Below are positions 1 through 8,711 of a stretch of 64,000 nucleotides of DNA, in pieces. The notes under the pieces are model-generated. The model did no database searches, was not told the origin of the DNA, and saw only the letters and a list, made by a program, of their open reading frames with translations. The stretch comes from Puniceicoccales bacterium (GTDB lineage Bacteria; Verrucomicrobiota; Verrucomicrobiia; Opitutales; UBA9783): positions 1 to 64,000 of the forward strand of contig JAIRMU010000009.1 of assembly GCA_031258545.1 (NCBI GenBank), given 5' to 3'. Position 1 is the stretch's first letter. Each line of letters begins with the position of its first letter. A program made the position numbers and the translations under genes.

Positions 1-1073
1 CAACCCCAAAAGATGTTACGGCCGATGGGCTACAGGGCCTTGTAGACCGCCTACGAGCCCTTGCTCCGGCAGCGGGTACACAGGAAGGGAATTTACTCAA
101 GTGTTTAGAGCAAATACAAAAGGCCATTAACGATCCCACCCAGGTGGTAAGTCATTTGGCAGCCGCAGGAACCCCAGCAACAGTACATGATGCTTTATCA
201 AATATTTGTAGTGGTCTTGCCAGCCTGAACGCTGCAATAGTAACGACAGGGGACTCAGGGCAATGTTATGCGCACATCAAAGCTACTAATGCTGACGCCG
301 GTACTCCAATAGGACAGTTTTGTCCCGCGAATGCGGTCGAAGTTGCCTTAACAGGCTTAAAGCAAGAGGTCGTTGCTGCAGTAGTAAAAGATATTGGAGA
401 TACAGACGCTGCTGATTTAGCGGATATGGGCAGGATAAATGGCTTCGGCGACCGGTTAGGCCAGGTGGATCTTGCAAAAGGCTCTGACGAGAGCAATCAA
501 GTCGGCCTGGCGCTGCTGGCTAAGTTGACCGGTGCTGGTCCATGGCAGGCTATGGCCGCGAGTGGAGATGCCGGTATCGCAGACTTGCAGGCGCAAGTGG
601 CGGCGTTCGAGACTCATTTCGGTGTGCCGGTCCCCGATGATATAAAGAATGCCCGAGTCGTGGTCGCCGCTCCGCCACCACCACCTGATGCTGGAGATCA
701 GACGAGAGGACAAGCGCTTGCAAATAACAATTTCAGAGAACTTAAAGCACTGCACCTGGATGGTAAAACCGGCACCGACTCAGTTATTCCCAAAGCCACC
801 GCCAAAACTCAGTTGGAGGCAATGTTGCAAGCTTATCGTAATGTATGTGCATATGCTGCCACCCTACGGCCAGGACCGGCTACGACCTGCAGACAAAGCG
901 CGGGAGAGGCCTTGTCGAACAACCTGCAGCGTGCCTTGCGCAATGTTACTGATCTGCCTGCTGACCAACTAAACGACCTAACACGAGAGATGTTTAGCCT
1001 AAAAGAGAGGAGCACTTCGGAGGCGCAATGCATAGCTATCTTGCAAAAATATATTGATGCTTGCACTACGTAA
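1..1073 (+). CDS. Unknown Ala-rich protein, 5' end outside window
   Basis: The frame is open from the first complete codon at base 3 to TAA at 1071-1073, so the gene begins to the left of the window; the GTG at 144 is probably an internal codon, not the start. I do not recognise the family. The visible 356 residues are rich in Ala, Asp and Gln, look soluble and mostly helical, and contain a short proline run (APPPPPD) that probably links two helical parts. Cysteines are scattered (for example CIAIL and DACTT near the end). No membrane segment is visible. The base composition is clearly richer in G+C than the neighbouring genes, hinting at a different selective or transfer history. It could be a secreted structural or effector protein, but nothing shows this directly. 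Confidence 0.7.
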   Translation, partial: TPKDVTADGLQGLVDRLRALAPAAGTQEGNLLKCLEQIQKAINDPTQVVSHLAAAGTPATVHDALSNICSGLASLNAAIVTTGDSGQCYAHIKATNADAGTPIGQFCPANAVEVALTGLKQEVVAAVVKDIGDTDAADLADMGRINGFGDRLGQVDLAKGSDESNQVGLALLAKLTGAGPWQAMAASGDAGIADLQAQVAAFETHFGVPVPDDIKNARVVVAAPPPPPDAGDQTRGQALANNNFRELKALHLDGKTGTDSVIPKATAKTQLEAMLQAYRNVCAYAATLRPGPATTCRQSAGEALSNNLQRALRNVTDLPADQLNDLTREMFSLKERSTSEAQCIAILQKYIDACTT

Positions 1074-1145
1074 AGGGGATTATGTCGTTTGTGCTGCAAT
1101 TTTTAGATTGACCTGCGCGGATATTTTTCGAATGCTTGTGGGAAT

Positions 1146-1280
1146 ATGCAACCTACATATTCACCGTCCAAGGTAAAGCGAATACGAATGTGCGGCTTTT
1201 TTGCAAGAAAAGCCACGAAAGGAGGACGCAAAGTCCTGGCGGCAAGACGCCGGAAAGGACGTAGAAAGCTTTGCGCCTAG
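1146..1280 (+). CDS. rpmH: 50S ribosomal protein L34
   Basis: A 44-residue, very basic protein too short for a 60-residue ORF cut-off. It starts MQPTYSPSK and continues with the L34 core: [11 protein letters not shown], then an Arg/Lys-rich stretch ending [11 protein letters not shown]34 is a small component of the large ribosomal subunit. The order rpmH-rnpA-yidD-yidC is one of the most conserved in bacteria, and the next gene here is rnpA, which starts two bases after this stop. The N-terminus MQPTYSPSK replaces the more usual MKRTFQPS but keeps the T-x-x-PSK pattern. The start ATG at 1146 is the only one that gives the full-length family protein. Confidence 0.95.
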   Translation: MQPTYSPSKVKRIRMCGFFARKATKGGRKVLAARRRKGRRKLCA

Positions 1281-1281
1281 C

Positions 1282-1635
1282 GTGAACAGAAGACATAGAC
1301 TTACGCGAACGCGCGACTTCCAAAGCACGTATCGTCGGGGCGTACGGACATCCATAAACGGTATGCTGATCTTTTTTACCCTAAGTCCATTTCCACGGGA
1401 GCCGCGGTTGGGCATTGTTGTCTCTCGAAAAATCGGAAACGCGGTGGTAAGAAATCAATTTAAACGGCGCGTAAGGGTTTGCTTTGATCGCATTCGCAAT
1501 CGCTTTCGTTTCATCTTTGATCTTGTTGTTATGGCACGTGCACCCTCGGCAGCCTTGCTTTCTTTGTGTGAGATCGAACAAAGCGTATGGGAAGCTTTTC
1601 AACAACGGACGCCTGCCGAATCGCAGCAGACGTAA
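1282..1635 (+). CDS. rnpA: Ribonuclease P protein component
   Basis: Protein subunit of RNase P, which removes the 5' leader from tRNA precursors together with the catalytic RNA. The sequence shows the family pattern: RHRLTRTRDFQSTYRRG near the N-terminus, then GIVVSRKIGNAVVRNQFKRR, which holds the RNR-like basic helix that contacts the RNA. The frame is open further upstream (TTG at 1201), but that region overlaps rpmH entirely. GTG at 1282 gives 117 residues, the usual RnpA length, and begins two bases after the rpmH stop, so I choose it. No good Shine-Dalgarno precedes it, which fits translational coupling to rpmH. The 3' end overlaps no gene; yidD starts 13 bases later. Confidence 0.93.
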   Translation: MNRRHRLTRTRDFQSTYRRGVRTSINGMLIFFTLSPFPREPRLGIVVSRKIGNAVVRNQFKRRVRVCFDRIRNRFRFIFDLVVMARAPSAALLSLCEIEQSVWEAFQQRTPAESQQT

Positions 1636-1648
1636 ATTTGCTTTAAAA

Positions 1649-1915
1649 ATGCGAGCGATATGCAAAACCATTTCAATCGTGTGCGCAGGGGTGGCGCGGC
1701 TCTTAATTCGTTTCTACCAAATGTGCATTTCGCCCATTTTATCCTGTCACTTTTTTGGCCTGGGGTGCCGTTGCCGTTTCTATCCAACTTGTTCAGAATA
1801 CGCTTTACAAAGTCTGAAAAAATATGCTTTCCTAAAAGCGTGTTACCTGATTGGACGTCGTCTCCTGCGTTGTCATCCCTTTTCTTCGCACGACGGGTTT
1901 GATCCGGTCCCCTAA
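1649..1915 (+). CDS. yidD: Membrane protein insertion efficiency factor YidD
   Basis: A short (88-residue) protein of the UPF0161 family that sits between rnpA and yidC in most bacteria and is thought to help YidC-dependent insertion. The family signature is complete: RFYQMCISPIL, then CRFYPTCSEYALQSLKKYAF and GRRLLRCHPF, ending with GFDPVP. The frame is open as far back as 1484, but the upstream part is the shadow of rnpA; the ATG at 1649 gives the canonical start just before the first amphipathic helix. The insert CHFFGLGCRC before CRFYPTC adds extra cysteines compared with typical members. It is in line with yidC, whose start follows 11 bases downstream. Confidence 0.93.
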   Translation: MRAICKTISIVCAGVARLLIRFYQMCISPILSCHFFGLGCRCRFYPTCSEYALQSLKKYAFLKACYLIGRRLLRCHPFSSHDGFDPVP

Positions 1916-1926
1916 CGATTACTTTT

Positions 1927-3585
1927 ATGGACAGGAAAAATTTTGTATTGGGTATCCTTTGTTTGGCATTGGCGTTTGGTTTAATGATTCGGCAAGATCG
2001 GCAAATGCGTCCGTCGATCCCTTCGGAACAGATCGCAACGGCACCCAACGCCGCATTGCCACAACCTTTGCCACGACTTGAATCAGCGCAACCCGCATTG
2101 CCCAAAACCGCCACCAAACCCATCAACGAGTGCATCATTACGCTGGAAAACGACTTTATACGGGTCAACTTTACAAATTGTGGAGGTGCCATTCGTACGG
2201 TTGCCCTAAAAAAATACCCGGCAGAGCTTAAGCGGTCGGAACCCTACATCTTTAACCAAAATGCAGATTTACCAGCCTTGGGCTTGGGATGGAAGGTAAA
2301 CGACCCTCTGTGCGTCAAAGACTATCAGGTTTCCAAATGCACAGAGGATTTCATACAGTTTGCAACCCAATTGGACGACGGAACCGAAATTGTCCGCGGA
2401 TATCGTCTGCCGGAAAGCAGTGCTGACAATCCCTACTTGATCTCGCACGAAACGTTGATTAAAGGTTCCCGAGAACGCAGACAAATTTGCTTCCACCTGG
2501 GAATGTTCCCGGCAACTTCGGGCGATAAATACCAAGAGTATCTGAACTTTGGCGCGTTCGATGGAAAAGAATCAGAATTTATCAAGGTCGGCGACTTTGA
2601 GGCCAGTAACGGATTTTTTGGATTGGGGAAAAAGGCGGGACGCGATTTTGTGCAGGTGTACAAATCGTTCAATTGGGGATCCATAAAAAATCAATTTTTC
2701 ACGGCCATTTTAACCCCCCAAATCCCCGCCCTGGGATACTACGCTGCTCCGGGAAAAATTTTGCTCAACGAACGCCTGGAGCCCTGCATCGCGGGCCAGC
2801 TATTTTTTGATTTGAAAGAGGATAACTGTTTATTGCCCATGAAATATTATGTGGGTCCCAAAGACTTTTTACTGCTCAACAAGATGGGAAATGAGCAAGA
2901 TCAAGTGATGCAGTTTGGCTTTTTCGGCGGTATCAGCAAACTGCTCCTCATGGCCATGCGAGGTATACATACGTACGTTCCCAATTGGGGTTGGACAATT
3001 ATATTACTCACATTGATCATAAAATTATTGATGTGGCCATTGACACAAGCCCAGCTTCACTCTTCCAAAAAGATGGCCAGCATTCAACAACCCTTGCGCG
3101 AAATTCGAGAAAAATTTAAGTCGAATCCGCAGAAATTGCAGGCGGAGACGATGAAATTGTTTAAGACCCATCACGTCAACCCCGCCATGGGATGTTTGCC
3201 CCTACTCGTCCAATTGCCGATATTTTTGGGCTTGTATTTCATGTTGCGAACTTCTTCGGAAATGCGATTCCAAGCGTTTTTGTGGATAAAAGATTTGTCG
3301 GTTCCGGATACGGTTGCCCATTGGGGGATCTTCCCCGTCAACATCCTTCCCCTTTTAATGGGCGTTACGATGGTTGTACAAATGCGACTCATGCCCACGC
3401 CCGCCATGGATAATATGCAACAGAAAATGCTCATGTGGATGCCACTTTTGTTCTTGGTATTCTGCTACAATTTTCCGGCGGCCTTGGTGTTGTATTGGAC
3501 AATACAAAACGTGTTTACCATTTTACAACAAGAGCTCACCAATCGTTTCAGTAAGCCGAAAAAACAAACTCCCTTAACCCAATAA
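1927..3585 (+). CDS. yidC: Membrane protein insertase YidC
   Basis: Inner-membrane insertase of the YidC/Oxa1/Alb3 family, working alone or with SecYEG. The 552 residues follow the Gram-negative architecture: an N-terminal membrane anchor (about residues 4-22), a variable Pro/Gln linker, a large periplasmic beta-domain (about 65-330), and the conserved C-terminal Oxa1 core from about 350, with WGWTIILLTLIIKLLMWPLT, a cytoplasmic basic loop (SSKKMASIQQPLREI), NPAMGCLPLLVQLPIFLGLY and the last helix PAALVLYWTIQNVFTILQQ. The large periplasmic domain is typical of bacteria with an outer membrane. Last gene of the rpmH-rnpA-yidD-yidC block; yebC follows 9 bases later and is probably co-transcribed. 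Confidence 0.97.
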   Translation: MDRKNFVLGILCLALAFGLMIRQDRQMRPSIPSEQIATAPNAALPQPLPRLESAQPALPKTATKPINECIITLENDFIRVNFTNCGGAIRTVALKKYPAELKRSEPYIFNQNADLPALGLGWKVNDPLCVKDYQVSKCTEDFIQFATQLDDGTEIVRGYRLPESSADNPYLISHETLIKGSRERRQICFHLGMFPATSGDKYQEYLNFGAFDGKESEFIKVGDFEASNGFFGLGKKAGRDFVQVYKSFNWGSIKNQFFTAILTPQIPALGYYAAPGKILLNERLEPCIAGQLFFDLKEDNCLLPMKYYVGPKDFLLLNKMGNEQDQVMQFGFFGGISKLLLMAMRGIHTYVPNWGWTIILLTLIIKLLMWPLTQAQLHSSKKMASIQQPLREIREKFKSNPQKLQAETMKLFKTHHVNPAMGCLPLLVQLPIFLGLYFMLRTSSEMRFQAFLWIKDLSVPDTVAHWGIFPVNILPLLMGVTMVVQMRLMPTPAMDNMQQKMLMWMPLLFLVFCYNFPAALVLYWTIQNVFTILQQELTNRFSKPKKQTPLTQ

Positions 3586-3594
3586 CTCGGTATT

Positions 3595-4341
3595 ATGTCA
3601 GGGCACAGCAAGTGGTCTACCATTAAACGGCACAAAGCGGCCATCGATGCTAAGCGGGGTAAAATATTTAGCCTCATCGGCAAAGAAATTACGCTGGCAG
3701 CCAAAGTAAGCGGTGGCAATCCGGAATTTAATCCGCAACTGCGTACACTCATGTTAAAAGCGAAAGCGGCCAATATGCCGGGTGAAAATATTCAGAAAGC
3801 GATTCAAAAAGGAACCGGCGAAATCCTGGGTGTTCAAATTGAAGAACTCATCTACGAAGGGTACGGCCCCGGAGGTATTGGATTTATCGTGGAAGTGACC
3901 ACCGATAACAAAAATCGTACCGTGTCGGACATCCGAAGCACTTTTACAAAATACGGTGGCAGTTTGGCGGGCACAGGGGCCCTGGCCTTCAATTTTCAAC
4001 GCAAAGGCCAATGCTTGATAGCGAGCGATAAAATTGGCGAAGACGCGCTGCTGGAAGTGGCCCTCAATGCGGGTGCCGAGGATGTTATAAACAAAGGCGA
4101 TCATTTTGAAGTCATCTGCCAGGTCAACGATTTTTATGCCCTGGTGAAAGCCTTCGAAGACATTCAATTGGAAACGGCGTCTGCCGAATTGGTTTATTTA
4201 CCCATAAATTCTATTGAAATCCACGACCGCGAATGGGGTGAAAAAATTCTCAAATTGGTTGAAAAATTGGAAGATCTCGAAGACGTAAAAAACGTATTCT
4301 CCAATTACGACCTGGATGCATCTTTGGGACTTGAGGCATAG
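3595..4341 (+). CDS. yebC: YebC/PmpR family regulator
   Basis: Member of the widespread YebC/TACO1 family, described as a transcriptional regulator (PmpR) and, in recent work on homologues, as a factor that helps ribosomes through proline stretches. The start MSGHSKWSTIKRHKAAIDAKRGK is the family hallmark. Further conserved blocks are NPQLRTLMLKAKAANMPGENIQ, YEGYGPGGIGFIVEV-TTDNKNRTVSDIR and the GGSLAGTGALAFNF stretch. The length (248 residues) is normal for the family. It lies 9 bases after yidC and 38 before the RluA-like gene, all on the same strand. Confidence 0.96.
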   Translation: MSGHSKWSTIKRHKAAIDAKRGKIFSLIGKEITLAAKVSGGNPEFNPQLRTLMLKAKAANMPGENIQKAIQKGTGEILGVQIEELIYEGYGPGGIGFIVEVTTDNKNRTVSDIRSTFTKYGGSLAGTGALAFNFQRKGQCLIASDKIGEDALLEVALNAGAEDVINKGDHFEVICQVNDFYALVKAFEDIQLETASAELVYLPINSIEIHDREWGEKILKLVEKLEDLEDVKNVFSNYDLDASLGLEA

Positions 4342-4379
4342 GATAAATTTTCAAAAGAGCCCGTTGTAAACACTGTTCT

Positions 4380-5054
4380 ATGAGCAAAATCATCTACGAC
4401 GAGGATGAGCATTTTTGCGTGTACGCCAAAGAGGCGGGGGAGTCTTCAACACAGGTGCAAGTACAACGCAAGGAACAGGCGTCTTTGATCTATCTTCTGG
4501 ATACGAAAATAAGCGGTTTGTGGGTGTTGGCAAAAACAGCGGATGCAAAGCGAGAACTGCGAAATACCTATGGCTCCAATTTGTTTACTTTCGAGTTTGT
4601 ACTTTGGGCTTACGTTGAGAACACACTCCCTGAGCAATGGGATTGCAATTTATCCATTGCGTGGGACACCCACAAGCATCATGCTTTCCCTTCCAAATTA
4701 AAAGGGAAAAAGGCCTACACGCAATTTAAGGTTGAACAAAGATACGGCCATTATTATCAAATTAGGGCTGTAACACATTACTTGAGGCCACAGCAAATAC
4801 GGCTGCACGCACATTATGGGCATTTGGAAGTTTTAGGAGATACCTGTTTTTCCAAAAAAGACCACTGCGTGTATTTATCACACCTCAAACCGGGTTTCAA
4901 AAAATCTTCCGACGAAAAGCCACTCTCTGCCGGATTACATATTCATCTGCAGCACGTTTACTTTGATTTTTGCGGACAGCATTATAGCTTTTCGCACCCT
5001 TTACCCAAAGATTGGCTGGTCCTAGAAAAATACTTCACACGTTACTTGCGATAG
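4380..5054 (+). CDS. Divergent RluA-family pseudouridine synthase
   Basis: Short (224-residue) protein with a degraded pseudouridine synthase signature. The family's HRLDxxTSGLLLxAKT block is here LLDTKISGLWVLAKT, keeping the catalytic Asp at residue 41 but losing the His-Arg before it. The later R-T-H-Q-I-R-x-H block appears as RPQQIRLHAHYGHLEVLGD, again close but altered. Between them the region is shorter than in E. coli RluA-type enzymes, and there is no S4 domain. The family converts uridine to pseudouridine in rRNA or tRNA; whether this copy is active cannot be told from sequence. It is followed by the amidase after only 4 bases, so the two are likely one transcript. Confidence 0.7.
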   Translation: MSKIIYDEDEHFCVYAKEAGESSTQVQVQRKEQASLIYLLDTKISGLWVLAKTADAKRELRNTYGSNLFTFEFVLWAYVENTLPEQWDCNLSIAWDTHKHHAFPSKLKGKKAYTQFKVEQRYGHYYQIRAVTHYLRPQQIRLHAHYGHLEVLGDTCFSKKDHCVYLSHLKPGFKKSSDEKPLSAGLHIHLQHVYFDFCGQHYSFSHPLPKDWLVLEKYFTRYLR

Positions 5055-5058
5055 ATAA

Positions 5059-6273
5059 ATGCAATACGTGCAAAATGCTTTTGACCGAGTTTGTGCTTTA
5101 ATTTTTCGAGCAATCATCTTTACTCTCTATAAGATGCTATTTAAACAGTGGAGATTTTTTGTTATTTTTGCCTGCATTATCGGATTGCAGGCATACATTT
5201 TAAATGCAGGCAAACGCCCCACAAATAAATATCCCAGTTATCGTGACGTCTACAGAACAGAGGATGTTGAAAATGTGCTCAGGCGTTACAATTTTCGGTG
5301 CGTCTACGAAGATGGCAAATATTTTCGCTGTTTTAATTGTACGCATCACATTGCCTTTATCGTGGAGAGTAAGGCAATGATCTTTGATGGCACCAAACTG
5401 TTTTTGACGCGTCCTGTTGTTAAAAATCCAAGGCAAAATCGTTTTTTTGTCGCCGCCGTGGATGTTGAAAAAATTTTAAAACCACTTTTAGAACCTGAGA
5501 AGATAAAAAAATATTTGCTCAACGGAGGATGCATCGTGATTGATGCCGGACACGGTGGCATTGCAGAGGGAGCAAAAAATAGTAAATTGAATTTGGTGGA
5601 AAAGCGACTGACGTTGAATACGGCCCGCGCGTTGCAGTCGGCTTTAGGCAAAGCAGGATATAAAGTTTTTTTAACAAGAGATAGTGATGTAGATTTAAGT
5701 CTCGAACAGAGAGGGCAATTGGCGAATAAATTAAAAGCCCAGCTGTTTGTTTCTTTGCACTATAATGCGGCAGAATCTACGCGGGCACGAGGCATTGAAA
5801 CGTTTACTTATACGTTTGCGTCGCATCCGTCTACGGATCGTACAAAGGCATTGGGTTCGGATGACTCGACGGAGATTAACAATAGGTTTGACGTTCAAAA
5901 TACGTATTTGGCTTACTGTATTCAGAAAAGTGTGACCCTACGCCTGGGGAGCATCGATCGTGGTGTACGTCGAGCCCGATTCGGTGTTTTGAAACATGTC
6001 CAGTGTCCGGCCGTTCTAATCGAATGTGGGTTTCTGAGCAACGATGATGAGGCAAGGAGAATTGCGACGAATGCCTATCAAGAAAAACTCGTGAACAGTG
6101 TTGTTGAAGGGATACAACGTTACGTGCACAATACGACAATGCGTACGGCCGTTATGCAACCCACCCAGATTTTGAAGGATTTCCCAAACAAGAAATTAAG
6201 TTTACCCAAACGTCCTTTGTCGAAGTTGCAAAACAACCCGAACAAGCAGACTTTGCCAAAACACCCGCAATAA
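5059..6273 (+). CDS. N-acetylmuramoyl-L-alanine amidase (Amidase_3)
   Basis: Peptidoglycan hydrolase that cuts the bond between muramic acid and the stem peptide. An N-terminal membrane segment (about residues 32-48, FFVIFACIIGLQAYIL) anchors it or acts as a signal. A small domain at about 60-150 has no clear assignment. The catalytic domain runs from about 155 to 355 and shows all zinc ligands of the AmiA/B/C family: DAGHGG (His), LVEKRLTLNTA (Glu), SLHYNA (His) and the catalytic Glu in LIECGFLSN. A basic, proline-rich tail follows. Its presence shows that the organism makes, or at least remodels, peptidoglycan. The start ATG at 5059 lies 4 bases after the preceding stop. Confidence 0.92.
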   Translation: MQYVQNAFDRVCALIFRAIIFTLYKMLFKQWRFFVIFACIIGLQAYILNAGKRPTNKYPSYRDVYRTEDVENVLRRYNFRCVYEDGKYFRCFNCTHHIAFIVESKAMIFDGTKLFLTRPVVKNPRQNRFFVAAVDVEKILKPLLEPEKIKKYLLNGGCIVIDAGHGGIAEGAKNSKLNLVEKRLTLNTARALQSALGKAGYKVFLTRDSDVDLSLEQRGQLANKLKAQLFVSLHYNAAESTRARGIETFTYTFASHPSTDRTKALGSDDSTEINNRFDVQNTYLAYCIQKSVTLRLGSIDRGVRRARFGVLKHVQCPAVLIECGFLSNDDEARRIATNAYQEKLVNSVVEGIQRYVHNTTMRTAVMQPTQILKDFPNKKLSLPKRPLSKLQNNPNKQTLPKHPQ

Positions 6274-6276
6274 CAT

Positions 6277-6316
6277 ATCCGCAGTCATTTGGCAGTCATT
6301 AAAGCGTTATGCGGAT
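6277..6316. repeat. Inverted repeat with internal direct repeat
   Basis: Just after the amidase stop, ATCCGCA (6277-6283) is repeated inverted as TGCGGAT (6310-6316). Between them GCAGTCATT occurs twice, separated by two bases. There is no T-run after it, so it is a poor terminator; an operator ahead of glgB (start 6416) is possible but unproven. Confidence 0.4.
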
Positions 6317-6415
6317 TTACGCTACCGGAAAAATGTGTCTTGAAAGTTGCGGCTTTATGAAAAAACTCGACTTAAATCCATAAGGTTGATAAGTTGATCG
6401 TCAGGACTACGATCG

Positions 6416-8608
6416 ATGAATGTCAATGAACAGACCGAATTTAAAGCCTTATTAAAGGGGATTCACACGAACCCCCATCACTTTTTGGGGATACACCGCC
6501 AAGGGGCTCAATGTATCGTTCGTGGACTGTTTCGCAATGCGAAGGAATGTCGTTTGCGCGATCTCACGCAAAATAAGTTGATTGAAATGTTAAAGGTTTC
6601 CGATGAAGGATTGTTTACAACGTTCGTTTCCGGGATTATTTCGTATCAATTTGAAGTTATTTACGAAGACCATACAGCATATATAAAGGACCCTTATGCT
6701 TTTAAGCCCACTTTAACCGACGAAGATTTGTATTTATTTAACCAGGGGAATCATCATCGTGTGTACCGAAAATTAGGGGCTCATTGCATGTCGCACGAAG
6801 GTGTAGAAGGTTGCGCATTCGCCGTTTGGGCCCCCAATGCAAAGCGTGTGTCGGTGGTGGGAGATTTTAACCAATGGGACGGCCGCTACTACCCCATGCG
6901 TTGTTTAAAACATTCGGGGATCTGGGAAATTTTTATTCCCGATTTGCAGGCGGGTATGAAATATAAGTATGAAATTTATGATGCCAATCAACAATTGCAG
7001 CTAAAATCGGATCCTTACGGTTTATTGTTTGAGGGGGCTCCCAACAATGCTTCCATCATCGCGCGCGAAGATACTTTTAAATGGGAGGATGAACGGTGGC
7101 TCATGCAACGTGCTCAAAGTCATGGACAGGAAACGCCCATTACGGTATATGAGGTGCATTTAGGTTCATGGAAATATGCCATGGATGCGTGTGGACAAAA
7201 GAGGCCGCTGACGTATCGGGAATTGGCAGAGAATTTGGTCCCCTATGTCAAAGATCTTGGTTTTACGCACGTAGAATTTTTACCCATTGCCGAGCACCCT
7301 TTTTTAGGTTCTTGGGGATATCAGGTAACCGGATTTTTTGCACCTACTTCGCGTTACGGCTCACCGGAAGACTTTATGTATCTGATCGACACTTTTCATA
7401 AAAATGAGATAGGAGTCATCGTCGATTGGGTACCCGGACATTTTCCCAAAGATGCATTTGCGTTGGCTAAATTTGATGGGACGGCATTGTACGAACACGC
7501 AGATCCACGTCAAGGAGAACATCCCGATTGGGGGACACTTATTTTTAATTACGGTCGCCATGAAGTTCGCAATTTTTTACTGTGCAGTGCGCTTGCTTGG
7601 TTGGACCGATTTCATGTGGATGGACTCCGGGTGGATGCCGTTGCCTCCATGTTATATTTAGATTATTCGCGAAAAGAGGATGCGTGGATTCCAAATTGTT
7701 ACGGTGGGAAAGAGAATACGGAAGCCATTGACTTTTTACGTTACGTCAACGATCTAGTTCACCAATATTATCCAGGGGTTTTAACCATTGCCGAAGAATC
7801 GACGTCATCGGGCCGAGTCTCGCATCCAACGCACGCATCCGGCTTGGGCTTTGATTTTAAGTGGAATATGGGTTGGATGCACGATGTCTTGAATTACTGC
7901 AAAAAAGATCCAATTCACAGAAAGTATCATCACAATGAAATGAGTTTTGGGATGTTGTACCAATATTCTGAAAATTTTATGATGGTATTTTCCCACGATG
8001 AGGTCGTGCACGGTAAAGGATCCATGGTCAATAAGATGGGTTCCTACTTCTTTGACGATAAAGTAAGCACTTTAAAAGCTCTTTACGCCTACATGTGGGG
8101 ATGGCCGGGAAAGAAAACTTTGTTTATGGGTGATGAGATTGGGCAGGTGATCGAATGGGATTATTGCAAGGAACTTGATTGGTGTTTGTTACAATATCCC
8201 AATCATCGGGGCATCCGGCAACTTGTAAAAGATTTAAATGCTGCGTATAAACGGTATGCATTTTGGTCTCGGTGGGACCCACAAAGAGGTGGATTTGAAT
8301 GGATTGATCCCGACGATTATCAAAACAGCGTATTTTCTTTTGTACGTCGTGACTTAAATTCGCATCAGACATTACTTTTTATTTCAAATTTTACACCCCT
8401 AGAACGTCCACATTACCGCTTAGGAGTACCTTTTGCAGGTATTTGGAAAGAAGTATTAAATACGGATGCAAGCTGTTATAACGGTAAAAATAGGGGCAAT
8501 TTGGGTTCTTTGGTGACGCAAAACGTAGAACAGCATGGACGTCCTTATGCTTTAAACGTATACTTACCACCTCTGTCGACGCTTGTTTTTTCTTACGAGA
8601 CGCCATAA
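6416..8608 (+). CDS. glgB: 1,4-alpha-glucan branching enzyme
   Basis: Makes alpha-1,6 branches in glycogen (GH13 subfamily with N1 domain). The 730 residues equal the E. coli enzyme in length. Domain order: N1 domain (about 1-110), a CBM48-type beta-domain (about 110-215, with FAVWAPNAKRVSVVGDFNQWDG), the (beta/alpha)8 catalytic barrel and a C-terminal beta-domain. Catalytic landmarks are visible: DGLRVDAVASMLYLDYSR (nucleophile Asp), TIAEEST (acid/base Glu) and FSHDEVVHGK (third Asp). No other glycogen gene lies next to it, so it stands alone here. Glycogen storage is of interest in a host-associated cell because many reduced symbionts lose it. Confidence 0.97.
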   Translation: MNVNEQTEFKALLKGIHTNPHHFLGIHRQGAQCIVRGLFRNAKECRLRDLTQNKLIEMLKVSDEGLFTTFVSGIISYQFEVIYEDHTAYIKDPYAFKPTLTDEDLYLFNQGNHHRVYRKLGAHCMSHEGVEGCAFAVWAPNAKRVSVVGDFNQWDGRYYPMRCLKHSGIWEIFIPDLQAGMKYKYEIYDANQQLQLKSDPYGLLFEGAPNNASIIAREDTFKWEDERWLMQRAQSHGQETPITVYEVHLGSWKYAMDACGQKRPLTYRELAENLVPYVKDLGFTHVEFLPIAEHPFLGSWGYQVTGFFAPTSRYGSPEDFMYLIDTFHKNEIGVIVDWVPGHFPKDAFALAKFDGTALYEHADPRQGEHPDWGTLIFNYGRHEVRNFLLCSALAWLDRFHVDGLRVDAVASMLYLDYSRKEDAWIPNCYGGKENTEAIDFLRYVNDLVHQYYPGVLTIAEESTSSGRVSHPTHASGLGFDFKWNMGWMHDVLNYCKKDPIHRKYHHNEMSFGMLYQYSENFMMVFSHDEVVHGKGSMVNKMGSYFFDDKVSTLKALYAYMWGWPGKKTLFMGDEIGQVIEWDYCKELDWCLLQYPNHRGIRQLVKDLNAAYKRYAFWSRWDPQRGGFEWIDPDDYQNSVFSFVRRDLNSHQTLLFISNFTPLERPHYRLGVPFAGIWKEVLNTDASCYNGKNRGNLGSLVTQNVEQHGRPYALNVYLPPLSTLVFSYETP

Positions 8609-8711
8609 AATGGTTTTTGAACGCCGTTGAAACGGGATGGTAGAAAAGAACCCCTTTACAACTTTTGGCAAATGACTTCCACGTATTCGCAAACCGTAGA
8701 AGTAACCATTG

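Noticed and set aside
1201-1281. Upstream extension of rnpA to TTG 1201
   Set aside because: It lies completely inside rpmH in another frame, and the GTG at 1282 gives the family's normal length.
1599-2192. 197-codon minus-strand frame opposite yidD and yidC
   Set aside because: Shadow of strongly conserved genes on the other strand; no family features of its own.
6289-6307. TTTGGCAGTCATTAAAGC as a sigma-54 site before glgB
   Set aside because: GG to GC distance is 13, not 12, and it lies more than 100 bases before the gene.
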